From Xiphias gladius (lineage: Eukaryota; Chordata; Actinopteri; Istiophoriformes; Xiphiidae): 64,000 bases of DNA. The stretch is from contig NC_053413.1 in NCBI RefSeq assembly GCF_016859285.1, positions 20,886,939 through 20,950,938 of the forward strand. Direction: 5' to 3'. A model generated the notes under the pieces. That model had not been told where the DNA came from. It was given only the letters and a program-made list of their open reading frames with translations, and searched no databases. A program made the position numbers and the translations under genes. Of this stretch, positions 35,680 through 49,900 are shown piece after piece. The first letter of the stretch is position 1; every line of letters begins with the position of its first letter.

Positions 35680-38600
35680 ATGGAGTACTGGAGGCAGTGT
35701 GCGATGTGGCTGATCAGCTGCAACGTGCTGCCGGCGAACCACCGGGTGACTGCGGACAGGGCGCAGGTGTTCGATCTGGCGCAAACCCTGCGGGACGGGG
35801 TGCTGCTGTGCCAGCTGCTGAACAACCTGAGGCCCCAGACTATCAACCTGAAGGAGATCAACCTCCGGCCACAGATGTCACAGGTACACTAGTCTTTTTT
35901 TTTTTTCTGCGCAAACCAGCTCGCGGAGAGACGGAGAAACTGGAGAAATGCCGGGACTTAGAGGCTCGTCAAAATGAGTGTTGGCGGACGTGGAAACGCG
36001 CCGTTACAGCAAAAAAAAAAAAAACAACGTGTAGTGTCAGAAGTCAAGAGCGGGCGATGCCCGCCAGTCTAAGTTCATTTGATCATAAACAGGCGCTCCA
36101 GAGACAGTTCAAGCAGTTGGCCTATGTCAACGCCAGATCATGGCTGCTTATAAACACTGACTGTAAGATGTGTTATAGTATGCATGAGGTAGGTCGACCT
36201 AAAGCAACAAGTTGGCAGCTGCTCTGCTTTTAAAAAAAAAAAAAAAAAATAAGACTGTGGGAGGTAAAAAAAAACAGTATGTCCGGTCCACATGATGTCT
36301 CTAAACACACCAGAGGGGAAAGGTGAAGCCACGTTAGCATATTGTAAGATTTTCTGTTTTGGAGCAGCAACTTCAGGGAACAGCAATGAGTGGAGTCCAG
36401 GAGCCTTAGTCCAGAGTTCTTACATGTCGAATGCATAGGTATGGGAGGAGGTTTTTTTTGGTTTTTTTTTTACCCTTAGGTTATTCCATGAGTTCAAAAC
36501 AGACCAGTAAATTGTCAGGATTTGCAGCTTAAGGCGAGCTTGCGGTCACGTTTCCATCTGTCACACTCATCAATATATCCAAGTCCAGAATTTGCAAACA
36601 CAGAGCCATCTTCTTTTCTTTGGCACTCGTTCAAACTGATAAGTGTCACTGTAATCATTAAGGCCACGGAGTGACCCCTGTCAGACTCAGACTGGGGATT
36701 ATCTGGACGTGGACCCGTCCTCGCCAGTCTGCTTCTTCTGAATACGATCATTGACCAAAACAGACTTGCTGTGCCCTGTTTCTGTGACTTTATAACGTCT
36801 ACCCTCGAATACGGGAGGGCGCGCTAAACGCCCCTCGGCCTGCGAGACCCAAATGAATGGCCCAAGGTTTGACCGAGCTCTCTTTACTCATCGTTCCTCC
36901 TGCTGCCACTGGAGAGGCCTGATAAAATCCTCACTTTGATCCACCCATTAGTTGGGAACTCTGACTATTTGTGCAGCAGCCTTGCGACTGAGTTTGAACG
37001 CTCGGCCCCTTAATAGACTCACAATAATACACATACAGAAACTACACATTATTATTGAAGAATTATGTTCTCTACTACAGATCACTATCTTGGACAGGAT
37101 GATCTTGCAGAAGAGATTTTTTAAAAGGGTTAAATTAAAATAAAATTAAAACATACCAACTCAATGTCGTGAAAAGCATCTTTCTTGATATAACCGAGAC
37201 AAATGTTTATCGTCAATACATCTCCTTATGCCAATAGACCCAACAGAAATGTGCTGTTGTTACCAAAATTGTCACTAACAATTTTCATGGCTTTCTGTAA
37301 TATGTCACTATAAGAACAAGACTTCCTGTGTACTGACTTGTACTCACTTCTTTCAAGAAACATTGCAGGTGACTAGATCTTTATCAGGCACACTTTTAAA
37401 AAGTATGATGCATGTGACAAATGTATTATCTGGTCATACTCAGAAAACAGTTGATTCCAAGTAGAGCACAGTTTTCTCGCATTTTAATCTAAGGTCAAAG
37501 GATGCTATATATGAAGCACCCACACAAAAGATTTTTGACATAGTTAGGTCTAATAATTCGCCATTCGACTTCACATGGTTTGTTTTAGAGAGATGAAATT
37601 AAATTGAATTTTACTGTCCACACACTGCCATGAATAAATGAAGACGTCTAGCAAAAAAGACTTAACTTTGCCCTCAAAAAATCTTCGCTGCAGCCAGACA
37701 TTTGGTTTCACTCTGTCTTATAAATTGCAGTGTTCCGTAGGTGCTTTGTCAGCGCACGTCCGCTTTTCTTTTATCGTCTTGACACACAGTGAAAGTAAAC
37801 ACAGGGCATAACGTGCCAAACAAGGGATAGCCGGAGCCTGCAGCTGTAGGCCATCTGACTACGGTTGAGAAAAGCATTTGCGCCAGATTCTAAATGGCCC
37901 TTTCATTGTGCCCTGCTGACCTGAGATCTTGGGAAGTGGAAACAAGGGCATGAAGGTAATGGACTGGAGGGCGAGAGAGCAGTGGACTGTGATGAAAAGG
38001 CACCCAGAAATACTATTTTTATCTCCCTGTATGTTAGGCCTTGGTGCGTGCAAATACAAAAAAACATGGGGTTCATAGAAAACGTCTTATGTATGGATCC
38101 TGAATGAATGGGCACTCGATATGTTCTCAGCTTTCTTACATTATTTACTTTATTTTTTCCTCGGGAAAACAAGAGAACAACTGATATCCGAGGAAATCTT
38201 TTGAGAGAGGCTTCCCCATCCCTAAATGCATGCTGCTAACAATCAACATATATGACCACAAACAAGATGATAAATAATCCTTCACACAATAATTTTGAAA
38301 ATACCAAGAAACATCTCTATTTTAGTTTTTTGTTTTTTTCACCAGTGAAGCAAAACATGCTCTATTTTACCCCCAAAAGTAGATGTGAACAAGAGAATTT
38401 GCACCAGAGCTGTGGCCGTATTCAGGGGCATGAGGCCGGTGGCGGTGCAAAGCCATCATGTTTGTGCACTTCCTTCGCAGACAAACAGTGCCCCAGGGGG
38501 CGGTGGAGTAATTACAGGCGCCTCAACGATGAGCTGATAAAAAGGGGCCTATCTGTTCTCATGGATCTTGTTACAGCTCTGTCATACTGTTAATTATGAC

Positions 38601-39455
38601 ATATTCAGCTCCTCAGTTTAATCGTCACTTAATATCGTGCTCGAAAGGGCAAATTGTGCTGGTATGTTTGTTTTACTGCTTGGATACTTGACTGGACGTT
38701 TTTATACAGCAATATATGTGTAAGTGAATTTTTTAGTTGAAGTGGCCCGAGCTTGACCCAGACCCCAACCTTGAACCTTAACCCCCTAAAAGTATTCACG
38801 TTAACTGTGCAGTATGGAAGTTGTTCGACTGCCCTCTTCCTGCTGAGACACAGATCCTAGTCGGAAGTGACACCAAGAGTACGCATGGTTAGTGGTTTTT
38901 TCAATTCGCACTGTGAAACTTTCAGTTTTCACTTTCAGTTTGTGGGGTGTGTGGTACACCTTCAATTTTAGAAAAAAGGTGTCTTGAAATTCCCTGAGCT
39001 CTGCTAATAATGTAACTGTACCAGAGTTCTATTTACATTAAAACAGAATAAAGTTGTTGGTTAATTCTCCTAAATTACATAAAAACATGTCTCTTAATAA
39101 GCGGATAGTTGTAGGGTTTTATTCTTGCAGGTTTGGAGATTTCTGCTGCAATCCCAATACGACGGAGGTGAATTGAATTTAATTTGTTGTGCCCAAAACG
39201 TTAAAAAAAAATTACATTTAAAACATTCAGCAGCAGCAGCACCTCTGCAAAAAAAAAATGACTGTTGCTTTGCCAATAGTCCCCTGAACACAGAGTTCAG
39301 GGGACCTGGCGTCTGGTTAAGGTGGTAGTAGTCAAACAATGCTACTTTTAGGTAATTAATTTGTGAAGACGCACCTCATTTTCCTCGTCAAAGACAGCAA
39401 AAAGCAAAGAAGGCAAATTTGTAGTGTTTAAAAGCTAAAATGTTTGCATGGCTAG

Positions 39456-39549
<94 letters not shown>

Positions 39550-42500
39550 CTTTTAGGTAAATGGTTATTTTTAGAACTATGGAGAATTCATTGAACATTT
39601 TATCCCTAACATGATTCTGGAGAACGAAAAAAGGCACGATATACTGTCGAGACAAGGGATAATAAATTGATTGACTGAGTGTAATTTGTTGCTCTGTGCA
39701 GTTCCTGTGCTTGAAGAACATCCGCACATTCCTGACGTCTTGCTGTGATGTGTTTGGGATAAAGAAGAGCGACTTATTTGAAGCCTTTGATCTCTTTGAC
39801 GTTCGAGACTTCGGAAAGGTAACAGCCGCATCCATCGTTATGTTTTTCCTGTCACTAATATGATGCCGTTCTTGCACGATGGTCAAATTTCTCCTGCTCT
39901 GTTCTGATTTCTTTTCTTCTTTTAGCCACCTTCCTCTTTAGTCACAATGATTTATGACAAGGCTATGAGCTTTTCGGGATCTAGCACCCTTACAAGCTGT
40001 TTCACAAGGAAATCAATTTGAGGGCCCACATTGCCCGTTGAATTCATCTACCACTAATCCTCGACATCTGCTACAGCCGAGTGATAATGAGGCTTGTACT
40101 GGCTGTCTCTAATCAATATTTCAGTTTGCAGTTTTTCTCAGAGTATTAGACACATTGTTGGGAACAATGGGCCAGCTTTTGGGCATGTGTGACACAAACA
40201 CCAAAGCTGCGTTCCAGTTTGCAAAGCAGCTGGTCACGCATCAGGCGAAAGAGCCTAAAACGTCTCACCCAAGATGGCAAAAAAGGAAAAACACTCTACC
40301 TTTTCTACACAGTAGTTCACAGTCTAGCTTCGTGACTGCAATTAGCCTATTTAGTGGTGATTAAAAAATGGAAATGACTTCATGTAACAAAACATTTTTT
40401 GCAGTATTTTCAGAAGGCGCTTGAGATTAACGTGAGCAGCATACACCCAGGGGAGATCCAAACTCGGTCGTACCTGTGCTTGTGTTAAAGGTTCTTGCAA
40501 ACCATGCATTCTATGTCATAGTGGGGTAAAAAGTAAATTGAACTGTATGAAGAGAACTAGAAATAGTTGAAAATAACTAAACTGTGTTGATTGCATGACT
40601 GAGTTTGCACGTTTGCTCAGTTAGCAGCAATGAATCTGAACATTTTAGAAAAAAGAAGTATAACGGTTAATGTAATGTAACTAATATATCCGTCACATAT
40701 GCACACTGCTATGTGATATAAACCTTGTGACATAGAGCGAGTCCGAGGTGTGTGTGTTTCCTGTGACGGAGGCATGACTTGTGCGTTTGTATGAGTTTAA
40801 TAGCATTTAATTTTTGTCCAGCCGTGGCCCTGTCTCGCATTTTTTCCGGTGCGCGTCTGAGGGGATTGGTCGACTCCTTTTTTTATTGCTGTGGTGTTGT
40901 GGGAGCCACACAGTGCAACCAGGTCAGTGGGTTGGTCGTGCGCTCCTCTTAGATGCTCACTGGACTCTTCACTCGCAGCACAGCAGACTGATTTAACTGA
41001 CTGCTGAAAGAAGCACACTCACTCTGAGCAGCCTTATTCCCACATTCCACATTAGTTCAGTGCATTTGGTGCTTAACTTTGCCACGACGCCTTTAGGGTT
41101 GTCAGAGTATTTATGGGCTATCCACGGGGAAACAAATGATTATTTCTCCCAACTATCGCAGTGTATTTTCTTTGTTTCAATCTGTACAGAATATCTTTAT
41201 TTTTATAATTCATTAAATCTAAATTACAGAATATTGCGTGCAGTTTCCCACACGGACTCTCTTTTCTTTCAGTTCAGTGTGTTATGTTCTAAAGAAGCTT
41301 CCAGTTAATCTGGCCGCTGATAATCCCACAGGGGAGGTGCTGCCTGCAAATATGTACAGTACATCCAAGCCAGGCTGCATAATCTCAGTCATGTTCAAGT
41401 GTTGTCCATCAAACAAACAAGCGTCCGCAGGGGGAAGATTGCACTGCAATCTTTTTTTTTTTCATCATTAGTTAAAAATATGGGTGTCTGCAGGTTTAGC
41501 GACTGGGCTGGATTGGCTTCAGAAAGGGTTGTACGGCTGAACAAGAAATGCTCAATCTCTTCCTTATTTTCCAGAACACATCCAAAAGAGAACATCTCAA
41601 ATCTCAGTCAGTCTAATCCACTTGGGTAGAGTTGTGCCAACTCGGCCCGTAGACTGAGCATTAGTCCACTGAATATCTAATGAGAGCTCTCCAACCTACA
41701 TTCGTGTGCTGGGTTACTACAGGCCTCACCCCGGGCAGCCACGCTGACTGCATGCAGCAGCCTGGAGGTCTGAGCAATAACGGGATGAAGCATGACATGT
41801 TTATTTCTTCCCTTAACTTGAAATAATATCAACCTCTTGACTGTAAAAGTAAATGTTTGCTTGTTCTAAATTCAAGTGGACAGAGAATATCATTTTATGT
41901 TGTATGGCTATTGTGGCTATTGTTTTTTCTCCTTCTTAGAGAAATAGTTTAAAATTTTTGTAAACGCTCTTACTCCCTTTTACAGGGAGTCGTGTGTTCA
42001 TTTCTGTTTCCATTGTTACTCTTTCTTCGCCAGCTGTTTTCCCCTGTTTCCAGTATTTGTGCTAAGCTATGCTAATCGCCCGCTGGCTATGGCTGCCAGT
42101 TAGCTTGTTCTCTTTGTAGCGTCCAGATATGAGAGAAGTGTCAGTCTTCTCATCTAACTCTAAACCATTCCTTGAACAGACTTGGAAAAACTGTCTGCAT
42201 GCAGAGAGTATTGTTGTCTGTTCAATCGGCACCATCATTGCACTTACAGGTGGGGAAAGACCTTCTGAAATGTCGGGGGTTATAGACTTTTAATTCATAA
42301 TTCATCAACACCCTATAGCTACCCCCTTTTTGGGTGCCATAACTCTGGTTAGTGTCAGTGAAAACTATACTAAGAGTAAATGCCCCCAGCGAGGAAGCCC
42401 TTTTAGTTCTATCCCGGGTTCTTTTCAAAATATCAGAACTACCGCATATATCTCAACTTACCCTACAGTATTCTTTTCTTTTATTGCAGTGTGTACTCAC

Positions 42501-43112
42501 TATTAGAGTAATGTAGTTGTATAATATAGTATTCTGTGTGTTGTATAGTAATGTGTGTATGCATGTTTTGTAGTAGTGTGCAAACCATTTGTTGTCTTAT
42601 TTATTAATTTAAATAATCATGAACAACAACAATAACGAGAGACCAGCAGACAAACAGAAAGACACAGAGACAGAATGGTCTTCAGGAAACGGTCATGAAG
42701 GTCTCACCTCTCTGCATCAGACACTGAGTTTGCGTGAGTGTCTGTGTTGGTGTGATGGTGGGGGTGAAGTCTGATGAACAGATCTGTACATTACCCGAAC
42801 ACTGATGCGTCTGAAGTCTGCTAAACACAAATGAAACGGGAGAAGAGAACTGATTTGAATTTCAGCAAATGAAAACTGTGCTATAATAATCCTCAATGTT
42901 CCTTCACCAAGGCCTGAGCAAACAGATGAACCACAGGATGTTGTAATCAACTAGCTGACATTGGGGCATACAATACTGACAGCTCTCACAGTAAACAGAT
43001 GCTCTAGGAGACACAGTAAAAGACCATGATGTTGGCATTAAAAAGACTGTGCAATGTGTGTTTTGTGTGTCATTACAAACATAGCAAATTGAATAATTTC
43101 ATGCTTTGATCT

Positions 43113-43143
<31 letters not shown>

Positions 43144-46100
43144 TAGCAGAGAACAGCAATTCATCTGCCAGTTAACTTGTTCACTATATAGTTTCTGGTA
43201 TGAAGAGGTTTCTAGTAACAACACTGCAAAGTCGGATTTGGATTTACAGGCATGATTGAAAAAGTTAGTAGATGGGTTTAGTTTTAACAGCCTGTCTATT
43301 CGCACTTTAGCTCCTCTTCCTGTGTGAATGAGTGCTGTGGCTTTGACAGAACCCAGGTGTCTTGTGACATGAAAAAAATCCTGTTTGTAGTGTGAGACAC
43401 CAGCTTTAAAAGTGCATAAAGCCTCTGCATATTTTACGAGTTATTTATGGCAGTTTCTTTTTGTGTCTTTCCTGACACAAAAAGAAAAATCTGCCTTTGA
43501 AGTGAGATTATTTTGCTTGTTTGCAATGCAGTGTTATGTACTTGCAGCCGTAAGAAAATCCTGGAATTGCTGTAAATTATAAAACCCATTACTTTTGATT
43601 TGAGAACATTAACATACGTACTAAGAGAAAAATGATTTGATTCCTGTGGTGTTTTTTGCAAAAACTTTGTTATCATCAGTGTAAATTTCATTTTACTGCA
43701 CACATCACACCTGTTACAACTGATTAAAAATAAGATAGTTTAGGCTGATGTGTGCAGGACTTTTTTTTTTCAAGTGTAGTGATTATATTATTGTAAAATA
43801 TGATAACTATATAATAACTGAAGAAGAAATAGTAGAATATCAGTTCTTCAAGGGAGAAGGAAAAAATCGATACAAATATGCTGGAAAAGTCAAACATTTG
43901 TTTACTTTGTGTAATGAACTTTTAAAACTTTTAGACTGTTAAAAGTCTGATGATCTGACACTCAGTTTAAGACACATGTGACTTAAGAAGCGACCCCACA
44001 AGCTGCACTGATGTCCACCTGCTGTGGTTAGCCACTACTTACAAAGGGTATTTTAAATCCCCACCATGAAAAAAAAAAAAAAAAAAGACTAAAAAGAAAA
44101 GTCTTAAAACAATGTCATGAATCAAATGTTAATGTCTGTCACTCTGCGGAGGTCAGTCATTTTGCTATCCAAAAAGTTAAAGCTTATATAATCTGATTTT
44201 AACACCAAACACACAGCAAGTTGAAATCCAGCCAAGAATGGTCTTTTTTAGGTCCCCAAAACACAATAATGTGTTCATTAGATTTTTGTCAGTGCTCTGT
44301 TGATTATATATGCACCCGACAATAGCAAGCAGGCTCCTCTACCAAAGCAAAGTCAGTGAAGAAAATGCAGTAAATAATGCGATAAACACAAAGTTGTGAT
44401 CAAGAATTCATTATTGGCTACGTAGCAATTATGATGCAAAACTTGTTTGGTGCAACTTGATGTATTATTAATGTTCTTTGCAGCTGTGGGAGTTAAATGA
44501 ATCTGTTGTTGCTAGCTTGTTTTGCACACATTAGCCACTGCTCTGCATTATCTCTCTCTCTATTATTTTTTGTGTCGTTATAAGATGGCAGTAGTAGAGC
44601 GAGGACACGAAATCAGGGAGACAGATAGACAACAAAGGTCCTTGGCTGGTTTTGACCCGAGGACGTTGCAGGTCACGGTCGGTATTTTAACCACTGAGCT
44701 ACGAGGGTGCCCCTCAGTATTTTCATAGTTGTAGCTAATGTGTTGCTGCCTGTTGGGACACTGCTAAGTGTTGGGGTGTGTAGCAGATGAATGCTAGGTA
44801 GTTACAAATGTGGTATCTAGGTGGTTGCTAAGTCATTGCTAATGTGTTGTTCCTAGTGTGTTTATTGGTTGTTGCTACATGGCTTCTATGGCCTTCGGGG
44901 TGGGTACGATGGCGTCAATAAGTGGTTGGTTGGAATAGCTGATAAGCGATAGCTAGTTGGTTGCTTTGTTTTTATTAAGTTGTTACTACGTGGCAAATAT
45001 GGTTTTCAATGCATTTTCTAAGATGATTGCAGTTGTTGCTTGTGCATTTTCAAGTGGTTACAATGGCTTACGCCGTTCTCATGGATAACATTTCCATGTT
45101 TATGAATTGTGAGCATCGAACAACTCAATAAAAGTACTGAGCAGTGAAAACACTTTATCCATTAAATCCTAAATTTTAATCACTCTAAAGAACAATTTGG
45201 CTAATGACAGGCATCCATGTTTTGTTTGGTTTTCGGGCAGTCTATATCTGGGCTTGGAGAAAAATATGTGCTCCGCAGCTGTTAATTACGTCCTAAATGT
45301 TGATGGGAACAGTAATTACAAGTTGGAAACTGGTAATAACAATAACTATGGCATTAGCCTAGCAAGCCTCCCCCTCTCTCTGTCTCTGTCTCTCTCACAT
45401 TCTGTCTGTCTCCTCTACCTTTCTCTCCGTCTCTCTTTCTGAGCCATTCATAAACATGAATTGACACACCTTTGTTTCAACAGGTTATGGACACTCTATC
45501 CAAGCTCTCCCACACAACAATTGCACAGCAAGCAGGATTCAAGTAAGTCACTGAGTGTTAGAGACACACAAACAGACTTGGACGAACTAATTTTATCAGG
45601 TGTTGTACCTTATTACTGGACATGTTTTTTCGGCAACCACTGAAGAATAGGGGAGTTGCAGATCTCCGTCTCAGTAAAATTAGGCATGTGGCCCCACTTG
45701 CTGTTTTTTTTAAAGCTGCATGGGTAAATCTGTTTATTATTCCACTCCAGTTGAAACCAGTCTGTGCCCCTTTCTGTTTGGCTGCCACAGATTTTTTTTA
45801 TGTATTTTAATATATCATAAATTAGTTTCTTGCCCTAAGTCGTTCATCAATGGTTTCGTCATAGGGAATTTTCTGCTAAACACTGAACCCACGCTGCTTT
45901 GCTGTCATTTCCAGGCCATTTCCAACAGAGGAGAGCCTAAAAGATGAGGAAATCTACAATAATCTGGAGGACTTGATTGAGTATGTATGAAGTTCCCCTC
46001 TGCGGGCCCATTACTGGTGTTGATAGAACATGATTATTTTGCTCTCTAGCAGAACCGGCTCAGCTCATCATCCATCTCTCCAGGGGTCTGGACACCCACA

Positions 46101-46936
46101 TGTTTTGGTAAAAGGCTTGGCTCCGTTTCTCTGTTACTGTCAGAGGAAATGAATGAGTAATTCTGCATGTTTTTGCTGAGTGCTTGCATACCACCCACAT
46201 CAAGATTCTGGAAGGGTGCTGTTGACAGTTTGATTGATAGTTAAGAGGAATAAGGGCAATCAAATATGAATCGAACAAATTCAATATTTGTATTATTTTT
46301 ATGTCACATCAGCGTTTCAGATCATAATTTTCTTTGAAGTTTGCATTATGCCTCTCTGAAGTATTTCATTCTCTAATAATGCAGTGATTAGTGATCAATG
46401 ACAAATGAATAACTTTGAAAAAAAGAGCAGCCGAGTCCTCATTTTTCAGGTGTTACTGCGTTACTCTGTTATTTTTGTAATGAATATAAAACAGTTTGTA
46501 CTCACACAGACTTTACAAAAAGTGTGTTGCTTATTGTTTACACGTGTACAATTATTACTGCTTAATGCTTCTGATGATACACAGTAAACGGCCGTTTACG
46601 GTAGCTGTCTGAACCTAACTGCGAAGGTTGTTTACATTATCCACAAAACGTTGCTCCATCGCTCACACGCTGCAAGAAGTAATTTGTGACTGATAATCGA
46701 CACATTATAGAGATTTCAATGTGTGTGTGTGTCTGCATATGCATGTGTGTTGTAGTGAAAATGTCCTCGAGGACGAGGGCGAGGACGACTTGTACGCAGC
46801 GGTCTACGGGCTTGAAGAAGACTACGCAGGTGGGGAGATCTATGAAGATCTCATGAGGACCGAGCAGCCTCCCCCACTGGTACTACTATGAGTCAACACA
46901 CACAAACACAAACACACACATACACATATATAGACG

Positions 46937-46975
<39 letters not shown>

Positions 46976-49900
46976 GCACACGTATAGCGCATAGCTTCTG
47001 GGGGGGGGGGGTGTTGTTGGGCTATAACACACAGTATCTAAATTGCCTACATTTCATACTTCAATTTCTCACCTGTTACGATTAAGTTTATACAGTCCTC
47101 TTCTGTAACGCAGCATCTACTGACACTTTTTACTTAAATATACTGTGAGTAGCAATACCACAATGTAAAAAAAACGCCATTACAGTAAAATTACAGGAAA
47201 AGTCCTGCATTTAAAATGATAATAATTTAAAGGTACAGAAGTATTAGCAGCAAAATGGAAAAAATCACCAAAGTAAAAGTACTCATAATCCCAACGACCC
47301 TTCTCAGAGTGCTTTATTATTATTTAGGTTATATAAGAACCAAATAAATAAAATCGTCAACATTAGCTACACCTTTACTAAGTACAATATTATAACATCT
47401 TATAGAATATTGTACTTAGTAAAGGTGTAGCTAATGTTGACGATTTTATTTATATGGTTGGGTAGTTCAATTTAGAACGATGTATTGTATGAGGGCGTCA
47501 AAATTGTACTGAAGTATATTACTTGCTTAAATGTATTTACTTACTTTCCGCCACTGTTATTAACTCGGAGTACGGCAGGAGTCTACTCACGGCCCATTGT
47601 TACCTACAGTTACCTAGCCCGGCTGTTACCTGTCAAGTGCATGCCACTGATGCAGTTTCACATGTTTCTCCGTCAGATGGTAATATATGAGGAACATTTT
47701 CTAAGCTGTGGGTTTTCTCTAGAAGCAGGCAGAGGTAGATGTCCGCAGCTGCTGCCTTACAGAGATCAAACAGACGGAGGAGAAATACACAGAGACCCTG
47801 GAGTCCATCGAGAAGGTACTGAACCTCCTTTGATAGTCTCCTCCGCATCACATATTGTTCCATGCCTGGTGATGGCTTTCTCCGTGTCAAATTCATTTGT
47901 CTTAATCAGATTTGAGCAATTAGTTGATATTATTTTAACAACATTTGTACAGCACAGACGTCAGCACAAAGAGTGCAAAACTGCTGTGCATTTGAGGGAA
48001 GTTCACAGTTATCAATTCCCTTATTTTCCTGCTATCTGACATCTTATACAATGTCTGCTACTGGTTTCAGTATGAGTGCACCACAGCTGTGGCAGTCATG
48101 TCACTGATGATATACGAATTACCTTTCATATTGTTTGTAGTTTTCAGTTATATAATCAGTTTTTATGTTTCTTTCCCCAGTATTTCCTGAATCCTCTGAA
48201 GAAGTTCTTCTCTGCAGCTGAAATTGACAAAGTTTTTGTCAACATTCCAGTGAGTCCCACAAGTTTCCCTTCTCGTCACATAACATGGAAAAATAACGTT
48301 GTTTTGACCAGATACTGATGGCTCCCCTCTCTAATGCAGGACCTGGTTAAAGTTCACAAGAGCCTGATGGTTGATGTGCAGGACTCCATCTTGAACAAAA
48401 ATGCCTTAAATCTCTACCAGATTTTTATCAGATACAAAGAGAGGTATTCATTAACAGCATTCTTTTATATTTATTGTAAGGTTTCAGGCGAAATGCACAA
48501 AAGTGCAATTTTGATGCTGCTTTTCTTCACGTTAACATTCTTTACACTTGATTTGTATACGTAAATCAAAAAGGCCATCAATGGAAAACTTGCATTGGCT
48601 TGAAGTTATATTTGAGTAATAAGCTCTACGTGCACAGAAGGTTTCATTTCAGGTTCACTAGACCACTGTACTTCCCTGACAATTTGCTATTGACATTCTG
48701 CCAGAAAAAATGTGAAACGTTGTTTTGCAATTGAGAACAGATTCTCTATCAGAGAATCTCTTGAGTCTATCTTTACAACACGATTGCAACATAGCGTGTG
48801 TTAAACTATGCACTGTATAACTTCTGACCTCTCTGCGCTCACTCGGTGTAACTCAGTTGCCCTGACCTCACTGCGTTGCCTCTGAATTGTAGACTGCTCA
48901 TTTATGGGATATACTGCAGTCGGGTGGAGATCGCCATCGCTGTTTTAGACCTCATTTGCAAAGAGAAAGAGGATGTTCGCCTGAAGCTGGAGGTAAGAAA
49001 CCTGAAGAAGCTGGTCTGCCAACAACACACATAATCACACAACCCTCCATAAACTCAGATCTAGTTTTCCAATCGCCCCTGGTGTATATTTTGTGCACTA
49101 CACATACAGTATGATGTTTGTTTTTTTTTAATTGCATTATGCGTTGTGTTTGATCAAAATGAAAATTGAAAAATGAAAAAGAGATACTGTACTATATTAG
49201 TAACAATTGATTAAGATAACTGATTTTATTTTATAGATTTTTGATAAAAATAAATGTTACATAAAAAACAGGGATTTTTAAGTTACATTATATATTATAA
49301 GCTCTGAGCTCTTTGCAGGCTCTTAGAATAGAGTAAAATATACTCAATTATACTAGCAGAAAATAAAACAAAACTGGGCCACACTCAACTTCATAGCTTG
49401 GAAACTTTTTAGAACTGAGGGGTTTCTGAAAATCGTGGGCCCTTAAATAAAACGTGAGCAGACATAAGCTGTGACAAATGCATTGTTTTGTCCCTTGGCT
49501 GACCCATCCTTGTGAAAAATCTCCGTGACCCAAAAGAAAATGACACAAATGTGCTTACTGTATTTATTCCAGGAGTGTTCCAAAAGGGCCAACAATGGGA
49601 AGTTTACACTGAGGGACCTGCTGGTTGTCCCGATGCAGAGAGTCCTCAAGTACCATCTCCTTCTTCAGGTAGAGAGAAATGATTTAGGCAGGAGCATAAA
49701 ACTATGTGTCGTGGAGGACTGAGAGCTTCCCAAGTGTCTAACTAAGACACACCGTCAGCTCATGCTGGTGATTAGCTCCTCCTGACTGGTTTGTTAATCG
49801 CTGAAATGATTCTGGAGATCTGTTCAAACTGTGAGCTTCTTTTTTTTTTTTTTTTTTTGCAATATTCCTCTTTCGACTTTATTATTACTTTATACATCCA

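Larger units (their letters stand above)
39819..45483 (+). other. vav3 intron 2
   Basis: 5.7 kb, the longest intron in the window. It holds a family A repeat copy and a tRNA-derived SINE (listed separately), A-rich runs near 43111-43135 and 44070-44087, and a CT-rich tract (about 45366-45442) leading to the exon 3 acceptor. No gene recognised. Confidence 0.65.

Noticed and set aside
35424-36233. 269-codon open frame across the vav3 first exon
   Set aside because: It runs in a different frame from MEYWRQ..., begins in GC-rich 5' UTR and reads through the exon 1 donor. The vav3 frame has full calponin-homology similarity; this one has none.
39452-39886. 144-codon - strand frame with a His-Thr run
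   Set aside because: Translation of the TG microsatellite and the antisense of vav3 exon 2.
47485-48039. 184-codon frame around vav3 exon 6
   Set aside because: It passes over exon 6 (47723-47815) in the wrong frame and includes intron sequence on both sides. The real exon frame reads [20 protein letters not shown].
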